A DNA stretch of 64,000 nucleotides from Prevotella sp. (GCA_022769285.1 JALEKD010000008.1:1-64000), one strand, 5' to 3'. Counted from the stretch's first letter, positions 53,131 to 61,865 are shown. Notes: generated by a model from the sequence alone, not told the origin. A program made the numbers and translations.

Positions 53131-53852
53131 ACGAACAGCTCGCGCAGTATGTCGAGTGACTTCAGGTCTGGAAATGAGGCTACGTGCAGCCGGTAGTAGC
53201 TTAGTATCAAGTCCAGGCATCGGTTGCGCTGGTTGCGCGACAGACTCATGTGGCCCATATTGGTATAGTTGAGGCGCATCAGGGTGCTGATGACCTCAGC
53301 CTCGGCCGGCTCCACCATGTCGGGATGCATGGGCCGGGTAGGGGAGAACACTCCCTCGCGCAGGTCGAAGTACGCCCCATCTCCAAAGGTATCCATGTTG
53401 GGGCTGAAACCTAAGAACTGGGCCAGCCTGAGCATGAATACCACGTGGAAGTTGGCTATGCTGCCTTGCGCGCTGTCCAGCCACTCCACACTGTACACTA
53501 TATATTTAAATAAGGTCTCGTTTTGCTGCTCGCTTATGGTGGCGTAGGTCAGAAACTCGGCCACAAAGAGCGCCACCGACAACTTGTAGGGGTCGGTCAT
53601 CATCAGGGCCAGTGGCTGAGCCATCCTTACATCCGTCAGGCGTTGCAGTGCCTTGTTAGGGCGGAAGTCGAACACCACCTCGAGTATCGACAGCGGCTGA
53701 AAGAGCTGCTTCTTCATCCTGCCGCGGCTACTCTTGGCTACCGTCACGGCAAATGATACCCTGCCGTGCGTCTCGGTAAACGTGTCTACCACCATTTTGT
53801 TGTCGGCGTATTTTACACTGTGTAATATTACCGCCTTGGTATGTGTCTCCAT
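53127..53852 (-). CDS. recO: DNA repair protein RecO
   Basis: RecO helps RecA load on single-stranded DNA in the RecFOR pathway. The start METHTKAVILHSVKYADNKM gives 241 residues with the N-terminal OB fold (about 1-80, VVDTFTETHGRVSFAV) and the helical C-terminal domain. A longer reading from 53927 would cross the promoter and is rejected. Zinc-binding Cys residues found in many RecO proteins are absent, which is common in this phylum. The predicted -7 box lies 5 nt before the ATG. Confidence 0.9.
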   Translation of the reverse strand: METHTKAVILHSVKYADNKMVVDTFTETHGRVSFAVTVAKSSRGRMKKQLFQPLSILEVVFDFRPNKALQRLTDVRMAQPLALMMTDPYKLSVALFVAEFLTYATISEQQNETLFKYIVYSVEWLDSAQGSIANFHVVFMLRLAQFLGFSPNMDTFGDGAYFDLREGVFSPTRPMHPDMVEPAEAEVISTLMRLNYTNMGHMSLSRNQRNRCLDLILSYYRLHVASFPDLKSLDILRELFV

Positions 53853-53857
53853 TGCCA

Positions 53858-53888
53858 CAAAAATAATAAAAAACAGTGGCTTATGAAA
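53858..53888 (-). promoter_or_regulatory. Promoter of recO, adjacent to the start codon
   Basis: On the minus strand TATTTTTG (53858-53865) is preceded after 19 bp by TTTC (53885-53888), one mismatch from the -33 consensus. Only 5 nt separate the box from the ATG at 53852, so a leaderless mRNA is predicted. Confidence 0.6.
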
Positions 53889-53904
53889 AATTTTCGGTCG
53901 AAAG

Positions 53905-53936
53905 TTTGGCCAGTTCGGCAAAAACATCTACCTTTG
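53905..53936 (+). promoter_or_regulatory. Promoter of tRNA-Glu and rpsT
   Basis: TTTG (53905-53908), a 20-bp spacer and TACCTTTG (53929-53936) match the consensus. The tRNA begins 20 nt later. Confidence 0.75.
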
Positions 53937-53955
53937 CATCCGCTAAACGATATAT

Positions 53956-54030
53956 GGTCCCTTCGTCTATCGGTTAGGACGAGAGATTTTCATTCTCTAA
54001 AGAGCAGTTCGATTCTGCTAGGGACTACCA
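53956..54030 (+). tRNA. tRNA-Glu (anticodon TTC)
   Basis: The 75-nt gene folds as a cloverleaf with acceptor GGTCCCT/AGGGACT, anticodon stem AGAGA/TCTCT around TTTTCAT (anticodon TTC) and T-stem AGCAG/CTGCT around TTCGATT. The 3' ACCA is encoded. The first acceptor pair is G-U rather than G-C. It is probably co-transcribed with rpsT, 26 bp downstream. Confidence 0.96.
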
Positions 54031-54056
54031 ATAAAGAATAAAGAATTAATAATAAG

Positions 54057-54311
54057 ATGGCAAACCACAAATCATCACTGAAGAGAATACGTCAGACTAA
54101 GACGAAGACTCTGCATAACAAGTATTATGCTAAGACGATGCGCAATGCCGTTCGCAAGCTGCGCGCTATGACAAACAAGGAAGAGGCAGTTAAGTTGTAC
54201 CCCGCCGTACAGAAGATGCTGGATAAGCTGACCAAGACTAACATTATCCACAAGAACAAGGCGGCCAACCTGAAGTCAAGCCTGGCTCTGCACATCAGTA
54301 AACTGGGATAA
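54057..54311 (+). CDS. rpsT: 30S ribosomal protein S20
   Basis: This 84-residue basic protein binds 16S rRNA early in 30S assembly. The S20 hallmarks are present: [22 protein letters not shown] (by place at about 3-24), then [16 protein letters not shown] and the C-terminal [18 protein letters not shown] helix. Length is normal. The gene is preceded by tRNA-Glu and followed by a terminator. The order tRNA-Glu, rpsT, gyrB is typical of the Bacteroidales. Confidence 0.96.
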   Translation: MANHKSSLKRIRQTKTKTLHNKYYAKTMRNAVRKLRAMTNKEEAVKLYPAVQKMLDKLTKTNIIHKNKAANLKSSLALHISKLG

Positions 54312-54331
54312 GAAATCATTTAGAATATCCT

Positions 54332-54374
54332 AAATAAGGAGACCTATACGTAGAGTGGTTTCCTTATTTTTTTT
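54332..54374 (+). terminator. Rho-independent terminator of rpsT
   Basis: AAATAAGGAGACC (54332-54344) pairs with GGTTTCCTTATTT (54357-54369) with one mismatch and leads into a T run ending at 54374. Confidence 0.88.
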
Positions 54375-54437
54375 GCCCGTACCTCTGTGGCGGGTGGCTG
54401 TGGCTGCGGTAAGTTGGGCGATGGTCGCGGGAGTGAA

Positions 54438-54513
54438 AAGACCGACCTTTAGCTTTCTGAAGACGGCTCCCAGTTCGCTACTGACGGCTCCGGGAAACGT
54501 AAAGGTCGGTCTC
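54438..54513. repeat. 75-80 bp inverted-repeat element, copy D
   Basis: AGACCGACCTTTA (54439-54451) and TAAAGGTCGGTCT (54500-54512) are perfect 13-bp inverted arms. The centre holds GACGGCTCC twice around CAGTTCGCTA. Beyond the right arm the similarity to copy A continues for about 40 bp. Confidence 0.85.
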
Positions 54514-54790
54514 TGCGGATTTGGGGATATTTTCTGTTGTTGCGGAGTGACTCTCTGGCTCCGCACTTTTTGTTTCTGTACTCCTGCGTCTTTCTGATTC
54601 TCGGCTGATGGCGGCCTCTGGCTCGGTGGAGGTGGCTGTTAGCATGATGGCGGTGCCTTCTTGCTGGTTGTCTGGCCTCTTCACAGCTTGGGTTGTAGCC
54701 CGGTGTTGAACCTGGGCGTGCGTGGCTGAGGGAGGGGTGGCGACGACTGGAAAAAGTTGGGCTGCGGGACTAAAAATTAGCGTGGTAAGT

Positions 54791-54821
54791 TTCGCCATAT
54801 CAGCGATTTTTGCTATCTTTG
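54791..54821 (+). promoter_or_regulatory. Promoter of gyrB
   Basis: TATCTTTG (54814-54821) with TTCG (54791-54794) 19 bp upstream, a one-mismatch -33 element. The leader to the ATG at 54908 is about 80 nt. Confidence 0.65.
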
Positions 54822-54907
54822 TACTCGGATAGCCTCTCCTGGATATTCGGACTAAGACTACGGCTTTCAGGGGTGCTACCGCGATACACAATCAATTATC
54901 CAGGGAA

Positions 54908-56878
54908 ATGGAAGAAAATCAGAATATAGAGAATAACTATTCGGCCAGTAACATCCAGGTGCTCGAAGGCCTGGAGGCGGTGCGCAAGCGCCCTGCCATG
55001 TACATAGGCGACATCAGTGAGAAGGGTCTGCACCATCTTATCAACGAGACGGTAGACAACTCGATTGACGAGGCCATGGCTGGCTACTGTACTGATATAG
55101 AGGTAACCATCAACGAGGACAACTCGGTGACGGTAGAGGACAATGGCCGCGGTATTCCCGTGGATGAGCACAAGAAGCTGCACAAGTCGGCCTTAGAGGT
55201 GGTTATGACGGTGCTCCATGCCGGTGGTAAGTTCGACAAAGGCTCTTACAAGGTCAGCGGCGGTCTGCACGGTGTGGGTGTGAGCTGTGTCAACGCGCTC
55301 TCTACACACATGAAATCGCAGGTTTTCCGTGATGGCAAGATTTATCAGCAGGAGTACGAGAAGGGCAAGCCCCTTTATCCTGTAAAAGTAGTCGGTACCA
55401 CCGACAAACGCGGAACTCGGCAGCAGTTCTGGCCGGATGCCACCATCTTTACCACGACCACTTTTCAGTGGGACATCGTGGCCCGCCGCATGCGAGAGTT
55501 GGCTTTCCTCAACGCAGGTATCCGCATCACGCTTACCGACCTTCGCCCCGACGCCGAGGGTAAGACCCGCCAAGAGGTGTTTCACGCCAAGGACGGATTG
55601 AAGGAGTTCGTGCGTTACGTAGACCGTCACCGTACTCACCTCTTCGACGATGTCATCTACCTGAAGACCGAGAAGCAGGGTATACCTATCGAGGTGGCCA
55701 TTATGTACAACACCGACTACTCTGAGAATATCCACTCGTATGTTAACAACATCAACACCATCGAGGGCGGTACCCACCTCACCGGCTTCCGTACTGCCCT
55801 GACCCGTGTTCTCAAGGCTTACGCCGATAATGACCCAACTATATCTAAGCAGATAGAGAAAGCCAAGATAGAAATAGCCGGCGAGGACTTCCGCGAGGGT
55901 CTCACGGCCGTTATATCTATCAAGGTGGCTGAGCCACAGTTTGAGGGCCAGACCAAAACCAAGCTGGGCAACAGCGAGGTGGCCGGTGCTGTGCAGCAGG
56001 CCGTGGGCGAGGCGCTCTCGGATTACCTCGAGGAACATCCCGTAGAGGCCAAGAAGATATGTGAGAAGGTGGTGCTGGCTGCCACGGCCCGTATCGCTGC
56101 CCGCAAGGCCCGCGAGAGCGTGCAGCGCAAGAGCGTGATGAGCGGCGGTGGCTTGCCCGGCAAGTTGGCCGACTGCTCCAATAAGGATCCCAAGGAGTGC
56201 GAGATATTCCTCGTCGAGGGCGACTCGGCCGGCGGTTCGGCCAAGCAGGGCCGCGACCGCTACCGCCAGGCTATCCTCCCGTTGCGCGGTAAGATACTGA
56301 ATGTAGAGAAAGTGCAGTGGCATCGTGTGTTTGAGGCCGAGTCGGTGATGAACATCATCCAGAGTATCGGCGTGCGCTTCGGAGTAGAGGGCGAGGACGA
56401 CCGAGAGGCCAATATCGACAAGCTGCGTTACGATAAGATTATCATAATGACCGATGCCGATGTCGATGGCTCTCACATCGACACCCTCATTATGACCCTG
56501 TTCTACCGGTTCATGCCCAAGGTGATAGAGGACGGCCACCTGTACATAGCCACCCCTCCCCTGTACAAGTGTACGTACAAGAAGGAGAGCGAGTACTGCT
56601 ATACGGAGCAGCAGCGCCAAGCCTTTATCGACAAGTACGTGGCTGGACGCGAGGACGACAAGGCCCTGCACACCCAGAGGTACAAGGGTCTTGGCGAGAT
56701 GAACCCCGAGCAGCTGTGGGAGACCACCATGAACCCCGAGACCCGTCTGCTCAAGCAGGTAACCATCGAGAACGCGGCCGATGCCGACGAGATATTCTCC
56801 ATGCTTATGGGCGACGACGTGGAGCCTCGCCGCGTGTTTATCGAGGAAAACGCCACTTACGCCAATATCGACGCCTAA
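54908..56878 (+). CDS. gyrB: DNA gyrase subunit B
   Basis: GyrB is the ATPase subunit of gyrase, which supercoils DNA. The 656-residue protein has the GHKL ATPase domain (about 15-225) with VRKRPAMYIGD, the ATP-site Asn in INETVDNSIDEA, DNGRGIPVDEH and GGLHGVGVSCVNALS. The transducer domain follows (about 230-400). The Toprim domain has VEGDSAGGSAKQGRD and the metal-binding MTDADVDGSHI. The C-terminal gyrase domain holds RYKGLGEMNPEQLWETTM. The length lacks the 170-residue insertion of E. coli GyrB, which is normal outside the Proteobacteria. GyrB and ParE are hard to separate by sequence alone, but the place next to rpsT supports gyrB. Confidence 0.94.
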   Translation: MEENQNIENNYSASNIQVLEGLEAVRKRPAMYIGDISEKGLHHLINETVDNSIDEAMAGYCTDIEVTINEDNSVTVEDNGRGIPVDEHKKLHKSALEVVMTVLHAGGKFDKGSYKVSGGLHGVGVSCVNALSTHMKSQVFRDGKIYQQEYEKGKPLYPVKVVGTTDKRGTRQQFWPDATIFTTTTFQWDIVARRMRELAFLNAGIRITLTDLRPDAEGKTRQEVFHAKDGLKEFVRYVDRHRTHLFDDVIYLKTEKQGIPIEVAIMYNTDYSENIHSYVNNINTIEGGTHLTGFRTALTRVLKAYADNDPTISKQIEKAKIEIAGEDFREGLTAVISIKVAEPQFEGQTKTKLGNSEVAGAVQQAVGEALSDYLEEHPVEAKKICEKVVLAATARIAARKARESVQRKSVMSGGGLPGKLADCSNKDPKECEIFLVEGDSAGGSAKQGRDRYRQAILPLRGKILNVEKVQWHRVFEAESVMNIIQSIGVRFGVEGEDDREANIDKLRYDKIIIMTDADVDGSHIDTLIMTLFYRFMPKVIEDGHLYIATPPLYKCTYKKESEYCYTEQQRQAFIDKYVAGREDDKALHTQRYKGLGEMNPEQLWETTMNPETRLLKQVTIENAADADEIFSMLMGDDVEPRRVFIEENATYANIDA

Positions 56879-56899
56879 TGGCGCCCCTGTCAACATACG

Positions 56900-56936
56900 A
56901 GGCATACCTGCACCTGCGGGTATGCCTTTTGTTTTG
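56900..56936 (+). terminator. Rho-independent terminator of gyrB
   Basis: AGGCATACC (56900-56908) pairs with GGTATGCCT (56919-56927), followed by TTTGTTTTG. Confidence 0.88.
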
Positions 56937-56980
56937 CCCCGTCCGTCAGGTGCCGTCTCCCTAAAAATACGGGCCATCGC

Positions 56981-57011
56981 TTGGCGGGCAGTAAGAAAAG
57001 TGGTAATTTTG
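56981..57011 (+). promoter_or_regulatory. Promoter of the rhamnosidase-N-like gene
   Basis: TTG (56981-56983), 20 bp, then TAATTTTG (57004-57011). A short leader frame (MKKRTLRR) starts at 57019 and its TGA overlaps the ATG at 57042. Confidence 0.65.
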
Positions 57012-57041
57012 CAACTATATGAAAAAAAGAACATTACGCCG

Positions 57042-57965
57042 ATGAGAACGCTCCTGACAACCCTCCTTGTCCTGTGGGTCGCCAGTGCTCCTGCGCAGAC
57101 GTTTGGCACCCGTTGGATGGCGGCACCCCATGCCGACAGCACCGCTGCCGTGTGGTTCCGCCGTACCTTTGTGGGTACCCGGCGACCCCTGCGCGGCTCC
57201 GTGATGGTTACCACTCATGGCCAGTTCCGTCTCTATTTCAATGGTGCCCACCTCAGCCCCTCGGTTGTACACAGCCCCATGTCTGGCAGCCATGGCGGCG
57301 CGGCCACCGTTACCATCGACGTAACTCCCTACCTGCGCGCCGACTCTAATACTGTGGCCCTGCTTTACGCCCCACCCCATACGGGTGCCGACAGCCTGCA
57401 GCAGGTGGCCGTGTGCTATTACGGTCGTGACCGCAGCGGTCGCCCCTTTGCCCATCAGGCCGACGATGGCTGGCTCTGCCGTCAGGCCGCCGTGTGGCTT
57501 ACCCCTGGTGGTGAGTACCACGACACCCCCGCCGAACCCGATGACGGTTACGGCCCCCAACTGGCTCTCGCCGCGTGGGCTCACCCCCGCGCCACCCGTC
57601 AGCACGACTTTCCCCCTGCCGCCCGCCCCTTGGCCCCTCCCGCCAGTATGCAGATAGGAGCCATCCGTCGCCCCCTCTACTTTGATGCCGTCTCCGACAT
57701 CGTCAGCTACGAGTTTGGCACCGGCTTCTATGGCTACGTGCGCCTTACCCTGCGTGGGGCCACCCGTGGCCAGCACCTCTGGGTCGACGGCAACGAGTTT
57801 GTGTGTACCGGCCAGACCGACGAGCAGCACTACGCCCTCTTCACCCCCGCCTATTACCGTCGGGTGCGCGTCAGTGGCGATGCCCACTTCCGCCCCAGCC
57901 AGGTACAGCGCGTCGAAGGCATCGCCCTGATGCCTGGCGACATCTCCGTCTACAATAACCCATAA
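57042..57965 (+). CDS. Exported protein resembling the N-terminal domain of alpha-L-rhamnosidases
   Basis: This 307-residue protein has a signal peptide (about 1-18, ending SAPAQ). It then opens with FGTRWMAAPHADSTAAVWFRRTFVG (by place at about 20-44) and YFNGAHLSPSVVHSPM, the pattern of the beta-sandwich N-terminal domain of GH78-type alpha-L-rhamnosidases (a sugar-binding fold with WIxA.. and xxxNG blocks). A second beta-sandwich follows at about 215-300. The catalytic (alpha/alpha)6 barrel of GH78 is missing, so the protein is either a binding protein or a reduced relative. An AraC-type regulator gene follows 4 bp later, which suggests a shared transcript. No catalytic residues were found. 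The assignment of the fold is moderate and the function is not known. Confidence 0.6.
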   Translation: MRTLLTTLLVLWVASAPAQTFGTRWMAAPHADSTAAVWFRRTFVGTRRPLRGSVMVTTHGQFRLYFNGAHLSPSVVHSPMSGSHGGAATVTIDVTPYLRADSNTVALLYAPPHTGADSLQQVAVCYYGRDRSGRPFAHQADDGWLCRQAAVWLTPGGEYHDTPAEPDDGYGPQLALAAWAHPRATRQHDFPPAARPLAPPASMQIGAIRRPLYFDAVSDIVSYEFGTGFYGYVRLTLRGATRGQHLWVDGNEFVCTGQTDEQHYALFTPAYYRRVRVSGDAHFRPSQVQRVEGIALMPGDISVYNNP

Positions 57966-57969
57966 ATCT

Positions 57970-58854
57970 ATGAAACATATCAGTAAGGATATAACCGAGG
58001 TGACCATCGCGTCGACCTTGGAGAAGTTCTCCGGCAGCCACATCGACAACGACATCCTGCTCTTTGACGACTTGGCTAAGATACCGTTCCCCTATAAGAC
58101 ACGGCGCATGCAGTGTATCATGGCCGGGCTTTGCCTCAAGGGCAGCGCGCAGTACTTGCTGGACACCGTGACCCACAATGTGGGCCCCAATGATGTCATT
58201 ATCATCAGCGCAGGCATGGTGGTAGACAACTGCATGTTCAGCCGCGACTTCTGTGGTATCGGCTTCATCCTGTCGACCGACTTCTTCAGCGAAACGGTCA
58301 AGGATGTACACGAAATATCGTCCCTTTTTCTCTTCGCGCGTAGCCACCCGGTGTCGCAGCTTACCGATAACGAGGCCGCCACGTTCAGGGAGTATTTCCA
58401 GATACTCAAGAGTAAGATGGACTGTACCACCCACCACTTCAGGCGCGACGTGGCCCGGCTAACCATAGCCACCATGATCTACGACTTGGGCAATACCATC
58501 TACAGGATAATGAATAGCGGTGAAAGGAAGAAGAGCCGCGGCGACACGATTTTCACCGATTTCATCGCGTTGGTCGAGAAAAATTTCCGTACCGAGCGCC
58601 GCGTCAGCTGGTACGGTCAGCAGTTGTGTATCACCCCCAAGTATCTTTCCGAGACTATCAAGCAGATAAGCCAGCGTACTCCCAACGAGTGGATTGACAA
58701 CTACGTGGTCATGGAACTGCGTGTGCAGCTCAAGAACTCGCGTAAGAGCATCAAGCAGATAGCTCAGGAGATGAATTTCCCTAATCAGAGTTTCTTGGGC
58801 AAGTACTTCAAGGAGCATGTAGGCATGTCGCCCACTGAGTATCGCCGTAGCTGA
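57970..58854 (+). CDS. AraC family transcriptional regulator
   Basis: This 294-residue regulator has an N-terminal cupin-like or ligand domain (about 1-165) with a hydrophobic VTHNVGPNDVIIISAGMVV stretch. The C-terminal HTH domain follows (about 185-290), with YGQQLCITPKYLSETIKQIS as the first reader helix and SIKQIAQEMNFPNQSFLGKYFKEHVGMSP (by place at about 260-288) as the second. It resembles the AraC protein at 25513 only in the HTH part. It sits 4 bp after the rhamnosidase-N-like gene. Its target is unknown, but a co-transcribed gene pair of this kind may respond to a plant sugar. This is inference. Confidence 0.88.
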   Translation: MKHISKDITEVTIASTLEKFSGSHIDNDILLFDDLAKIPFPYKTRRMQCIMAGLCLKGSAQYLLDTVTHNVGPNDVIIISAGMVVDNCMFSRDFCGIGFILSTDFFSETVKDVHEISSLFLFARSHPVSQLTDNEAATFREYFQILKSKMDCTTHHFRRDVARLTIATMIYDLGNTIYRIMNSGERKKSRGDTIFTDFIALVEKNFRTERRVSWYGQQLCITPKYLSETIKQISQRTPNEWIDNYVVMELRVQLKNSRKSIKQIAQEMNFPNQSFLGKYFKEHVGMSPTEYRRS

Positions 58855-58876
58855 GGGTGGGGCAGTGGCCGCCCCG

Positions 58877-59479
58877 TCAGATAAGGTGCTGAGCGCGCAG
58901 CTCGTCGGCCACGGTACACAGCTCGGCATACCACTCGGCGCCGAAACGGCGTGTGAGCGGGCCCTCTAAGAAGCGGTACAGCGGTAGGTCGAGTTCGCGG
59001 CCCTTGGCCAGGGCACTCTGGCAGATGCGCCAACGGTGATAGTTGATGCCCACCGAACCATCAGGAAACTGCTTCTCGCGGATGGGGTAGAGGGCACACG
59101 AGATAGGCTTGACGAAGGGGCAATGGCCGGCACGGTGCGCCCTTTCCAAGGCACAGAGACACGTGTCGCCCTCGTAGCAGGTGAAGACACAGTCCTTGCC
59201 ACCCACTATGCTGGTTACCAGGTCGCCGTCGCGGTCGGCATAAGCCACCCCTTGACGGTCTATCACCGCCTGGGCCGATGCAGAGAGGTCGCCCCATACA
59301 GCATCGAGCGACTCCTCTAAATGGCCGATTTCATCGAGTGTTACCGGAGCCCCTGCGTCGCCCTCTATGCAGCACGCGCCATGGCAGGCGGCAAGGTCGC
59401 AGCAGAACCTGACCGTAAACACATCTGGCGAAACCAGCACGTTGCCTATCTGAAGTATATGTAGTTCGTTCATTGTCAT
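58877..59479 (-). CDS. DUF3109 family cysteine-rich protein
   Basis: This 200-residue cytoplasmic protein is rich in Cys, with clusters CCDLAACHGACC (Cys26, 27, 32, 36, 37), CVFTCYEGDTCLC (Cys97, 101, 107, 109), CPFVKPISC (Cys120, 128) and Cys153. The pattern resembles YkgJ-type proteins, which probably bind iron-sulfur or zinc. The function of DUF3109 is not established. The start codon overlaps the stop of ung (TAATG) by one base, so the two are coupled; a second ATG two codons later is equally possible. Linkage to ung in one operon does not by itself indicate a repair role. Confidence 0.85.
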   Translation of the reverse strand: MTMNELHILQIGNVLVSPDVFTVRFCCDLAACHGACCIEGDAGAPVTLDEIGHLEESLDAVWGDLSASAQAVIDRQGVAYADRDGDLVTSIVGGKDCVFTCYEGDTCLCALERAHRAGHCPFVKPISCALYPIREKQFPDGSVGINYHRWRICQSALAKGRELDLPLYRFLEGPLTRRFGAEWYAELCTVADELRAQHLI

Positions 59480-60144
59480 TACCAGTTAATGGGTTGCAGT
59501 CCATGCTGCACCAGATAGTCGTTGCATCGCGAAAAATGGTGGTTGCCAAACCACCCACCCCTGTTGGCCGATAGTGGCGAGGGGTGAACCGACTCTAAAA
59601 CCAGGTGCCGGGTGCGGTCTATGAGGGCCGCCTTGGACCGTGCATAACCTCCCCAGAGTATAAACACCATATGCTCGCGCCCAGCGCTGAGCGCCCTGAT
59701 GGCCGCGTCGGTAAATGTCTCCCAGCCATGGCGCTGGTGACTGCCCGCAGCGTGCGCCCGTACGGTCAGGGTGGCATTGAGCAGCAGCACGCCCTGCTCG
59801 GCCCACCGCGTCAGGTTGCCCGAGACTGGCATGGGTGTCCCCACGTCGCCCTCTATCTCCTTGAATATATTCAGGAGCGATGGCGGCATGGCTATACCAT
59901 CAGGAACCGAGAAGCTGAGGCCCATGGCTTGCCCCTGCTCATGGTAGGGGTCTTGCCCGATGATGACTACGCGCACGTGGTCGAAAGGGCAGAGGTTGAA
60001 GGCGTTGAAAATAAGGCGCCCGGGAGGGTAGCACGTATGCTGCTGATACTCGGCGCGCACGAACTGGGTAAGGTTGGCAAAGTAGGGCTTGTCAAATTCG
60101 CCGCCGATGTGGCTGCGCCACGACTCGTCTATCTGTACATTCAT
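59479..60144 (-). CDS. ung: Uracil-DNA glycosylase
   Basis: The enzyme removes uracil from DNA. The 221-residue protein starts at MNVQIDESWRSHIGGEFDKPY, shown only by place as the family N-terminus; an upstream in-frame start at 60201 would precede the promoter and is rejected. The active-site motifs are GQDPYH (63-68, catalytic Asp65) and HPSPLSANRGG (His187). LLLNATLTV (120-128) and the WGGYARSK block are also present. Together with dut in the same window this covers both prevention and removal of uracil. Confidence 0.96.
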   Translation of the reverse strand: MNVQIDESWRSHIGGEFDKPYFANLTQFVRAEYQQHTCYPPGRLIFNAFNLCPFDHVRVVIIGQDPYHEQGQAMGLSFSVPDGIAMPPSLLNIFKEIEGDVGTPMPVSGNLTRWAEQGVLLLNATLTVRAHAAGSHQRHGWETFTDAAIRALSAGREHMVFILWGGYARSKAALIDRTRHLVLESVHPSPLSANRGGWFGNHHFSRCNDYLVQHGLQPINW

Positions 60145-60168
60145 GTGGTAGCGGTTACGATTTGGCTG

Positions 60169-60176
60169 CAAAATTA
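60169..60176 (-). promoter_or_regulatory. -7 box of the ung-DUF3109 operon
   Basis: On the minus strand TAATTTTG lies 24 nt before the ung start. A -33 element is not clear. Confidence 0.5.
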
Positions 60177-60234
60177 CTGCAAAAGCGCGTAACGCCATCA
60201 CGTTTTGCCTGTTTTTTTACATTATATATATGCA

Positions 60235-60271
60235 GAGCGCCGGGACTACCCTGTAGGTGGCCCCGGCGCTC
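60235..60271 (-). terminator. Hairpin after gpmI
   Basis: GAGCGCCGGG (60235-60244) pairs perfectly with CCCGGCGCTC (60262-60271). It lies 33 bp beyond the gpmI stop on the minus strand. No T run follows in the direction of transcription. Confidence 0.65.
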
Positions 60272-60303
60272 GTATGCCGTATGGCGGTCAGTAAGCCTGT
60301 GGC

Positions 60304-61827
60304 TTACTTGTTGTCCTCGATAAGGTTTTCGCCGGTCATGTCGGCAGGCTGCTCCAGTCCCATGATGTGCAGGAGAGAGGGGGCCACGTCGGCCAGTCGG
60401 CCGTCCTTTACTGTAGCGCTGTTGTTGTCGGTTACGTAGATGAAAGGCACCGGATTGAGCGAGTGGGCGGTGTTAGGCGTACCGTCGGGGTTGATGGCGT
60501 TGTCAGCGTTGCCGTGGTCAGCTATGATGATAGCCTCGTAGTCGTTGGCCTTGGCTGCCTCGATTACCTCGCGCACGCAGTTGTCCACGGCGTGTACAGC
60601 CTTGGCTATGGCGTGATAGACACCCGTATGGCCCACCATGTCACCGTTGGCGAAGTTGACCACGATAAAGTCGTACTCCTGTGTGTTGATGGCGCCGACC
60701 AGCTTGTCCTTAACCTCGTAAGCGCTCATCTCGGGCTTGAGGTCGTAAGTAGCCACCTTGGGAGAAGGAACCAGGATGCGGTCTTCGCCCTCGTAAGGCG
60801 CCTCGCGTCCTCCGTTGAAGAAGAAGGTAACGTGGGCGTACTTCTCGGTCTCAGCCGTGTGCAGCTGGCGCTTGCCCTGCTTGCTCAGGTACTCGCCCAA
60901 GGTGTCCTCGACGTTCTCCTTGGGGAAGAGGATGTTAACACCCTTGAAGTTGGCGTCGTACGGAGTCATGCAGTAGTACTGCAGATCCTTGATGGTGTGC
61001 ATACCCTCTTCGGGCATGTCTTGCTGCGTGAGAACCTGTGTGAGCTCCTTGGCGCGGTCGTTGCGGAAGTTGATGAAGATGACTACATCGCCCTCCTCGA
61101 TAGTGCCGTTGACGGCCTGGTTGTTGATAGGCTTGATAAACTCGTCGGTAATGCCGTCGGCATAGCTCTCCTCTACGGCCTTGACCATATCGGTGGCCTG
61201 CTTGCCCTTAGCGTCGACCAGCAGGTCGTAAGCCTCCTTGACGCGGTTCCAGCGCTTGTCGCGGTCCATAGCGTAGAAACGGCCGACGATGCTGGCAATG
61301 TGTGCGCCGTTAGCTTCGCACACCTTGCTCAGGTCTTTGATAAAGCCTGCGCCGCTCTTAGGGTCGGTGTCACGGCCATCCATGAAGCAGTGTACGTAAG
61401 TGTTGCTCAGTCCGTACTCTTTAGAAATCTCGATGAGCTTGAAGAGATGATCGAGCGAAGAGTGAACGCCGCCGGTAGAAGTGAGGCCCATCAGGTGCAG
61501 TTTCTTACCAGTCTCCTTGGCGTAGCTGTAAGCGGCAACGATACCGGGGTTCTTGAGGATAGAGCCGTCTTTGCAGGCGCGGTTAATCTTAACCAGGTCC
61601 TGATAAACTATACGTCCGGCGCCGATGTTAAGGTGTCCCACTTCAGAGTTACCCATCTGCCCGTCAGGCAGACCCACGTCCTCGCCAGAAGCCTGGAGCT
61701 GCGAGTGGGCCGAAATAGCGTTGAGATAGTCCAAGTAAGGAGTAGGTGTGTTATAGATAACATCGCCCTTGCCATGTTTGCCGATTCCCCATCCATCGAG
61801 AATCATCAGTAAAGCTTTCTTTGCCAT
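60304..61827 (-). CDS. gpmI: 2,3-bisphosphoglycerate-independent phosphoglycerate mutase
   Basis: This Mn-dependent enzyme turns 3-phosphoglycerate into 2-phosphoglycerate in glycolysis. The 507-residue protein starts at [14 protein letters not shown]; an upstream in-frame start at 61890 would place the promoter inside the gene. The metal site begins with the Asp in LDGWGIG (residue 11), and the phospho-acceptor is Ser61 in [16 protein letters not shown]. The transferase insert spans about 80-310 with [14 protein letters not shown] and [12 protein letters not shown]. The C-terminal metal ligands are in [15 protein letters not shown] and [13 protein letters not shown]. Length is standard. It has a consensus promoter and stands alone. 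Confidence 0.96.
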   Translation of the reverse strand: MAKKALLMILDGWGIGKHGKGDVIYNTPTPYLDYLNAISAHSQLQASGEDVGLPDGQMGNSEVGHLNIGAGRIVYQDLVKINRACKDGSILKNPGIVAAYSYAKETGKKLHLMGLTSTGGVHSSLDHLFKLIEISKEYGLSNTYVHCFMDGRDTDPKSGAGFIKDLSKVCEANGAHIASIVGRFYAMDRDKRWNRVKEAYDLLVDAKGKQATDMVKAVEESYADGITDEFIKPINNQAVNGTIEEGDVVIFINFRNDRAKELTQVLTQQDMPEEGMHTIKDLQYYCMTPYDANFKGVNILFPKENVEDTLGEYLSKQGKRQLHTAETEKYAHVTFFFNGGREAPYEGEDRILVPSPKVATYDLKPEMSAYEVKDKLVGAINTQEYDFIVVNFANGDMVGHTGVYHAIAKAVHAVDNCVREVIEAAKANDYEAIIIADHGNADNAINPDGTPNTAHSLNPVPFIYVTDNNSATVKDGRLADVAPSLLHIMGLEQPADMTGENLIEDNK

Positions 61828-61865
61828 AATAGTCTTTGTATTTGATAATCTGTTTATTCTTGGTG

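Larger units (their letters stand above)
54312..54907. other. Intergenic region between rpsT and gyrB
   Basis: It holds the rpsT terminator (54332-54374), copy D of the 75-80 bp element (54438-54513), about 270 bp in which nothing was recognised, and the gyrB promoter (54791-54821). Short open frames on the minus strand read through the repeat and were not called. Confidence 0.65.

Noticed and set aside
54478..54891. 137-codon minus-strand frame between rpsT and gyrB
   Set aside because: It overlaps the gyrB promoter and reads into repeat copy D; composition is Ser/Thr/Arg-rich with no domain.
55193..57214. Very long open frame antisense to gyrB (673 codons)
   Set aside because: It mirrors gyrB codon structure on the opposite strand, has no recognisable domain, and runs past a clear terminator. 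G+C-rich third positions create such frames.
60367..61812. Long open frame antisense to gpmI (481 codons)
   Set aside because: It is the shadow of gpmI; translation is Val/Leu-rich with no domain and no promoter.
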